Below, piece by piece: positions 60,001-64,000 of a stretch of DNA of 64,000 bases (the first letter of the stretch is position 1; each line of letters begins with the position of its first letter). Below the pieces are notes generated by a model that searched no databases, was not told the origin of the DNA, and saw only the letters and a list, made by a program, of their open reading frames with translations. Both the position numbers and the translations under genes were made by a program. Source of the stretch: an uncultured Prevotella sp. (lineage in GTDB: Bacteria > Bacteroidota > Bacteroidia > Bacteroidales > Bacteroidaceae); the NCBI GenBank assembly GCA_900551055.1, contig URUK01000003.1:1-64000 (forward strand). The letters run 5' to 3'.

Positions 60001-61024
60001 TCTGAAAGTTGTTCATTTCGTTCAACATCCTCACCGAACTGTCGATAATCGGATACGAGCAAAGCGCGCCCGTGCCCTCTCCGAGCCGCAGGCCGAGGCT
60101 CAACAGCGGCTCGGCACCAAGCATTTCGAGCAGCTTGCGGTGGCCGCTTTCGTCGCCGACATGGCCGAAAACCATGTAGTCTATGGCTTCGGGATACTTC
60201 ATTACGGCGGCCAATGCACAGGCGGACATTATGAATCCGTCAATCAATACGACCATCCGCAACTCGGCGGCGCGCAGCATCGCACCGACGGCGGCCACCA
60301 TCTCGAAGCCTCCGAAATAGCGTATTATGGTGTCAAAGTCGTCACAACCGGGCGTGATTTCAATGAAATGCTCCACCGCCTTGGCCAAAACCTCGAACTT
60401 ATGGTTCACCCCCTTGTCGTCAAGTCCTGCCCCAGCACCCACGCACTCGGCAAGAGGCACGCCGCCGAGCAGGCTCATCCACACACTCGAAGGCGACGTG
60501 TTGGCTATGCCCATTTCACCGATACTTACTATATTGCACCCTTCGGCATGGCATTTGTCGACAAACTCCGCACCGATGTCAATGGCCTTGGCATACTCTT
60601 CCGCGCTCATGGCCGGGCCGTAAAGGAAGTCGCGCGTGCCGTGCGCTATCTTCCTGTCGATTATTCCACTACAAGACGACAGGTCATAGTCCACGCCTAC
60701 GTCGACAAGATACAGCTTGAAGCCGTGTTGCCGGCAAAACATGTTCACCCCTCCGCCGCCGTTTGCAAAGTTAAGCATCTGCTGCCACGTTATATCGCGC
60801 GGCGACACGCTAACCCCTTCACGCTCAATGCCGTGGTCGGCGGCGAAGAGCAGGTGGCACGGATGCTCCAACTGTGGGGTAAGAGTCTGCTGAACAAGGC
60901 ATACCTGCATGGCCAGCGTTTCGAGCCGTCCAAGCGAACCTTTAGGCTTGTTGAGATTGTCTATCTTCTCCTGAACGGCCTGCCTGATGCCGTCGCCAAC
61001 CGGTTTTATGTCAAAAAGTCTCAT
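59975..61024 (-). CDS. cobT: Nicotinate-nucleotide--dimethylbenzimidazole phosphoribosyltransferase
   Basis: Activates the lower ligand base to alpha-ribotide. 349 residues. Motifs: KPKGSLGRLE, FAADHGIEREGVSVSP, MLNFANGGGGVN, GEMGIANTS, and VFGHVGDESGHRKLLE near the C-terminus containing the catalytic Glu region. Starts 13 bp after cobU. Confidence 0.94.
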   Translation of the reverse strand: MRLFDIKPVGDGIRQAVQEKIDNLNKPKGSLGRLETLAMQVCLVQQTLTPQLEHPCHLLFAADHGIEREGVSVSPRDITWQQMLNFANGGGGVNMFCRQHGFKLYLVDVGVDYDLSSCSGIIDRKIAHGTRDFLYGPAMSAEEYAKAIDIGAEFVDKCHAEGCNIVSIGEMGIANTSPSSVWMSLLGGVPLAECVGAGAGLDDKGVNHKFEVLAKAVEHFIEITPGCDDFDTIIRYFGGFEMVAAVGAMLRAAELRMVVLIDGFIMSACALAAVMKYPEAIDYMVFGHVGDESGHRKLLEMLGAEPLLSLGLRLGEGTGALCSYPIIDSSVRMLNEMNNFQNAHITKYF

Positions 61025-61037
61025 AATCGTATTTCAA

Positions 61038-61598
61038 TTAAGTCCCGGAACAGAAGCGCCTGACAATGTCGCCACCCTTGACCGGCACAGGAATGCCGCA
61101 CACCATGAACACCACTTCGTCGGCCTTGGAAGCTACATACTGGTTCATCCACCCCTGCAAGTCGGTAAAGCGGCGCTGCACGGCATTGCCGCTCACCTCT
61201 CCGCTGCCTATCTCGTTTGTCACAAAGATGAACGTTGCATCTTGGTTGACAAACCTGTCGAACTCCTTTTTCAGTCCGGCAAGAGCCTCGTCAACCGTCG
61301 GCTGCCGGTCGCCTGCGTCGCGGTCGAAGAAGAAATTTGTACACCACAGCGTCACACAGTCAATCACCGCCACCTTTCCATGTATGTCATACCGGCTCAG
61401 ATACTTCTCCTCCTCTATGTTCTGCCATTGCGGACCGCGCCTCTGCTTATGGCGTTCAACGCGCAGGGCGAACTCATCGTCCCACACATGAGCCGTAGCT
61501 ATGTACACAGGCGAAGGCGAAAGGGAAAGCGCAAGCCTCTCGGCACATACGCTTTTGCCTGAACGCTGGCCGCCGGTAACAAGTATAATCTTTCTCAT
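61038..61598 (-). CDS. cobU: Adenosylcobinamide kinase / adenosylcobinamide-phosphate guanylyltransferase
   Basis: First step of nucleotide-loop assembly. 186 residues from 61598 (MRKIILVTGGQRSGKSVCAERLAL, with the P-loop GGQRSGKS). Other motifs: YIATAHVWDDEF, ERHKQRRG with the guanylylated His, and VTNEIGSGEV. The Met at 61769 lies upstream of the promoter and is rejected. No cobalamin riboswitch fits in the leader of about 50 nt. Confidence 0.94.
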   Translation of the reverse strand: MRKIILVTGGQRSGKSVCAERLALSLSPSPVYIATAHVWDDEFALRVERHKQRRGPQWQNIEEEKYLSRYDIHGKVAVIDCVTLWCTNFFFDRDAGDRQPTVDEALAGLKKEFDRFVNQDATFIFVTNEIGSGEVSGNAVQRRFTDLQGWMNQYVASKADEVVFMVCGIPVPVKGGDIVRRFCSGT

Positions 61599-61650
61599 TA
61601 TCAAGGTAAAATAATCACATCCACCCATGCGGATGCAGCCAATCTGCCTA

Positions 61651-61770
61651 CAAAGATAATGCAAACCGAGCGCAATGCAAAATAAAAAGGACGTGAAACG
61701 GACTTTTATTTTCATTGCCGAGGCGCAGCTTATCTTATGTAATGATAATGCAAACCGAGCGCAATGCAAA
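61651..61770 (-). promoter_or_regulatory. Tandem portable promoter cassette before cobU
   Basis: The active copy on the minus strand is TTTG (61678-61681), 19 bp, TATCTTTG (61651-61658), with the same spacer as at glmS and HIT. A second copy upstream (about 61744-61770) keeps the TTTG and spacer but its -7 box is degraded (TATCATTA). Confidence 0.8.
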
Positions 61771-61782
61771 ATAAATTAATGA

Positions 61783-61890
61783 ATATCCGCAGAGCGGATA
61801 TTCATAGAAGTTAAAGGAGTTAAAGAAGTTATCACGTCGCTTCGCTCCGTTAGGAGTTAAAGCCAAATGCTTTGTCGGATGTTTTCAATA
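61783..61890 (-). repeat. Composite repeat shared with the lplA upstream region
   Basis: Palindrome ATGAATATCCGC/GCGGATATTCAT (61784-61806) followed by AAGTTAAAGGAGTTAAAGAAG and TCGCTTCGCTCCGTTAGGAG. It matches the reverse complement of 34789-34890. A further partial copy lies at 61917-62000. Confidence 0.7.
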
Positions 61891-62048
61891 ATGCCGTAGT
61901 TCTTTAAGTAAACATGGGAATTAAAGGAATTAGAGAAATTATCACATCGCTTCGCTCCTCTATAAGTTAAAGCCAGATACCTTGTCGGGGGCTTTCAATA
62001 AGGCGAAAAGTGCGCCGTTGCTAACCGCCTGATTGTCAACCGCTTTCC

Positions 62049-62135
62049 AATATGCCACCTTTTGCGTTGCAAAAGATGACCTTTTACACGCCAAAAGGTG
62101 GCCTTTTATCGTTCAAAAGGCCACCTTTCGCAAAC
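62049..62135. repeat. 22-bp phased array (k)
   Basis: Four units at 62049, 62071, 62093 and 62115, exactly 22 bp apart; the last two form a reverse-complement pair. It lies between divergent cobU and ompA promoters. Confidence 0.88.
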
Positions 62136-62318
62136 ACACCTGCCTGCGGAACAAAACCAACTGCATATTTCCAGCCGGCACACCGGCATGAAACCGGCAC
62201 GCAGACAGCCTGTAACTGCCTACAATACAAACGTATGTAAAAAACTGCATGATATTGTCCTATTATTCGTTAAATTTCGTCTTTTCAAGAGATTATAACA
62301 CGATTTTAACGAAAATAA

Positions 62319-62349
62319 TTTGCAAGACTAATCCAAATCTGTATCTTTG
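62319..62349 (+). promoter_or_regulatory. Full-consensus promoter of the OmpA-family gene
   Basis: TTTG (62319-62322), 19 bp, TATCTTTG (62342-62349), 71 bp before the start codon. Confidence 0.78.
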
Positions 62350-62420
62350 TAACAATTTAATATAGGTAATAGTCATAAAAAGAGAAGTTTTCAACATTGT
62401 AGAATTTAAATTATCACAAC

Positions 62421-63572
62421 ATGAAGAAGTTAATTTTAATGCTTTCTGCTATAGCCCTTACGGCTACGGTATCGGCGCAGACCGTCGAGGAAAGCAAGAC
62501 GCTTGACAACGTTTACATCGGTATAAACGGAGGATTGGCAACAAAAGCCACCGGGCACGGATGGTTCAACAACCTCAACCCGAACCTCGGCGTGCGCTTG
62601 GGACGCTATTTCACCCCAGTATTCGGTATGGCCATCGAGAGCAACCTGTACTTCTCGAACAAGCCATACCCTTCAATCAAGACGTTTGTACGCTCGATGA
62701 ACACATCGTTACTCGGTACAGTGAACTTCACCAACTGGTTCGGCGGCTACAAAGGCGAGCCGAGAGTGTTCGAGGTTTACGGACTTTACGGCATCGGATG
62801 GGGGCATGTGTTCGGCACACCGTCGGAATACACGCATGACAACACGTTCACATCAAAGGCAGGAATAGACTTTGCCTTCAACCTCGGAAAATCAAAGGCT
62901 TGGCAGATTTACATCGAACCGGCCATGATATGGACGCTCGCCGGAGAGAACACGTTGCCCGACAAGGAGGTGCAGTATGACCTCGAAGAGTCCGGCTTCC
63001 AGCTCAACGTTGGCTTCATCTACAAGTTCAAGAACTCAAACGGCACTCACAACTTCAAGATTGCAGAGCTTCGCGACCAGTCGGAAATCGACGCTCTCAA
63101 CGCTAAAATCAACGACCTGCGCAGCGACCTCAACGGCAAGGACGAGCAGCTGGCCGCCAAGGACCGCCAGATAGCCGACCTGCAAAAGGCTCTTGACGAC
63201 TGCAACAACAAGCCGGCACCCGTTTACGAGAAGCCCGCTACCGTTACAAACCTCCAGCCTACGGTGCTCTTCCGCCAGGGCAAGTCAACTGTTGACGCAG
63301 CACAGTACGCTCCGATAGAGCTTATCGCGCAGTACATGAAGAACCATCCCGAGGCCAAAGTCGAGATAAAGGGCTATGCTTCACCCGAAGGCTCCGCCGA
63401 ACTGAACCAGAAACTGTCAGAGGCACGCGCCGAGGCCGTTAAGAACATCCTTGTCAACAAGTACAAGATTTCTGCCGACCGGCTCACAACCAAAGGCTGC
63501 GGAGCTACCGACAAACTGTTCGAGCAGGTTGAGTTCAACCGCGTGGCAACATTCAACGACAATACGAAGTAA
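62421..63572 (+). CDS. OmpA-family outer-membrane protein
   Basis: A 383-residue outer-membrane protein with signal peptide 1-19 (ending VSAQ). An N-terminal eight-strand-type barrel covers about 28-205, a coiled coil about 215-262 (LNAKINDLRSDLNGKDEQLAAKDRQIADLQKALDDC), then a Pro-rich hinge and a C-terminal OmpA peptidoglycan-binding domain (about 278-383: TVLFRQGKSTVD, VEIKGYASPEGSAELNQKLSEARAEAVKNIL). Anchors the outer membrane to the wall. Own promoter and terminator; likely highly expressed. Confidence 0.93.
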   Translation: MKKLILMLSAIALTATVSAQTVEESKTLDNVYIGINGGLATKATGHGWFNNLNPNLGVRLGRYFTPVFGMAIESNLYFSNKPYPSIKTFVRSMNTSLLGTVNFTNWFGGYKGEPRVFEVYGLYGIGWGHVFGTPSEYTHDNTFTSKAGIDFAFNLGKSKAWQIYIEPAMIWTLAGENTLPDKEVQYDLEESGFQLNVGFIYKFKNSNGTHNFKIAELRDQSEIDALNAKINDLRSDLNGKDEQLAAKDRQIADLQKALDDCNNKPAPVYEKPATVTNLQPTVLFRQGKSTVDAAQYAPIELIAQYMKNHPEAKVEIKGYASPEGSAELNQKLSEARAEAVKNILVNKYKISADRLTTKGCGATDKLFEQVEFNRVATFNDNTK

Positions 63573-63595
63573 TATCAGTACAAGCCTGTATAACC

Positions 63596-63628
63596 AAGGC
63601 GCACCCGGCAACCGGGCGCGCCTTTTTT
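63596..63628 (+). terminator. Intrinsic terminator of the OmpA-family gene
   Basis: AAGGCGCACCCGG and CCGGGCGCGCCTT pair around CAA, followed by TTTT; 23 bp past the stop. Confidence 0.88.
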
Positions 63629-63645
63629 CATTATTTAATTGAAAA

Positions 63646-63733
63646 CGAAGAATTGTGAATGGAGAATTATGATTAGCTTTGTCAACAGGCAACCTTAAAG
63701 GTAATCATAATTCCCCATTCACAATTTCCACCT
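63646..63733. repeat. GAATTGTGAATGGAG inverted repeat
   Basis: GAATTGTGAATGGAGAATTA on the left faces ATAATTCCCCATTCACAATT on the right. Same class as the operon-joint repeats, here after a terminator. Confidence 0.7.
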
Positions 63734-63793
63734 CTCAATTTAAAAGACAGTTACCAAGCGCCTCGATTGCCATTAAACAAGAACAGGTAACCA

Positions 63794-63830
63794 AGCTCCC
63801 TCCCTTCGGGAGGGTTGGGGTGGGTATCTA
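63794..63830. repeat. CTCCCTCCCTTCGGGAGGG unit
   Basis: A short hairpin followed by TTGGGGTGGGT, matching one arm of the repeat at 42848-42960. Confidence 0.55.
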
Positions 63831-63940
63831 ATATGCCACCTTTTGGCTTGCAAAAGGGCACCTTTTACACGCTGAAAGGCCATGTTTTGCAAGCCAAAAG
63901 ACGGCCTTTTGCAAAGGCGCTGATTATCAACGGGTTATCA
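63830..63940. repeat. 22-bp phased array (l) with conserved tail
   Basis: Units at about 63830, 63852, 63874 and 63896, 22 bp apart, then TTTTGCAAAGGCGCTGATTA, the tail of arrays c and f. It runs toward the right edge of the window. Confidence 0.87.
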
Positions 63941-64000
63941 AGTAACGGGCAACAGCCTTTTCATCACCCGCTATGCAGACTGTCTACAGCCATGAAACTA

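Noticed and set aside
61599..61650. Cobalamin riboswitch before cobU
   Set aside because: The leader from the promoter to the start codon is about 50 nt, far too short for the aptamer, and no B12-box-like sequence is seen.
62049..62135. 22-bp phased arrays as CRISPR arrays
   Set aside because: Repeat core is about 15 bp and degenerate, spacers are about 7 bp, and no cas gene is present.

Overview
This window is a Bacteroidales chromosome segment, most likely from a Prevotella-like member of the Prevotellaceae. The evidence is: Bacteroidetes-type promoters (TTTG, 19 bp, TAnnTTTG); two tandem BspA-like leucine-rich surface proteins; secreted proteins ending in short C-terminal sorting-like tails; ECF sigma/membrane-protein pairs; a split glycine decarboxylase; and a 2-oxoacid:ferredoxin oxidoreductase. 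No rRNA, tRNA, CRISPR array or intact transposase gene was found. All recognised genes look intact.

Layout. 0.3-1.6 kb: a GH8 glycosidase. 2.1-7.3 kb: two BspA-like genes (minus). 7.5-10.4 kb: a three-gene minus-strand operon (DUF6282-type hydrolase, ferredoxin-like aldo/keto reductase, cyclophilin-like lipoprotein). 11.0 kb: a GtrA protein. 11.5-13.7 kb: ECF sigma factor, anti-sigma-like protein and a secreted unknown. 14.0-18.9 kb: glmS-fmt-mnmA-exonuclease. 19.0-22.5 kb: a subtilase and a GLUG-repeat protein. 23.1-30.0 kb: a complete tryptophan operon with a Trp-rich leader peptide and attenuator, in the order trpD-trpCF(fused)-trpA-trpB-trpE-trpG. 30.1-35.0 kb: an AT-rich accessory patch with a MITE-like element, repeated noncoding blocks, an ECF sigma/membrane pair and unknown membrane proteins. 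35.0-42.0 kb: lplA-gcvT-gcvH-gcvPA-gcvPB-lpdA, a complete glycine cleavage system with its lipoate ligase. 42.4-44.4 kb: HIT protein, trmD, DUF805. 44.5-48.2 kb: recJ-recQ (minus). 48.5-51.1 kb: two peptidases (minus). 52.0-57.2 kb: ffh, folD, a tiny TPR protein and a four-subunit 2-oxoacid:ferredoxin oxidoreductase. 57.5-58.5 kb: a VOC protein and a nucleotidyltransferase-like protein. 58.7-61.6 kb: cobU-cobT-cobS-cobC, the nucleotide-loop assembly part of cobalamin synthesis. 62.4-63.6 kb: an OmpA-family porin.

The most unusual content is noncoding. Eleven intergenic arrays, one about every 5 kb, are built from a degenerate near-palindrome of about 15 bp (type AAAAGGCCACCTTTT and its reverse complement) repeated at a strict or nearly strict 22-bp phase. 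They lie at the borders of transcription units and not between tightly linked operon genes. Most joints inside operons instead carry a different class of element: long inverted repeats made of short purine-rich quasi-tandem words, each with its own sequence. Some of these have run into reading frames (fmt C-terminus, the anti-sigma-like linker, probably the folD N-terminus). A third class is a portable promoter cassette found nearly identically before glmS, the HIT gene and cobU, and in diverged form before lplA. A fourth is a MITE-like element of about 210-220 bp, present twice.
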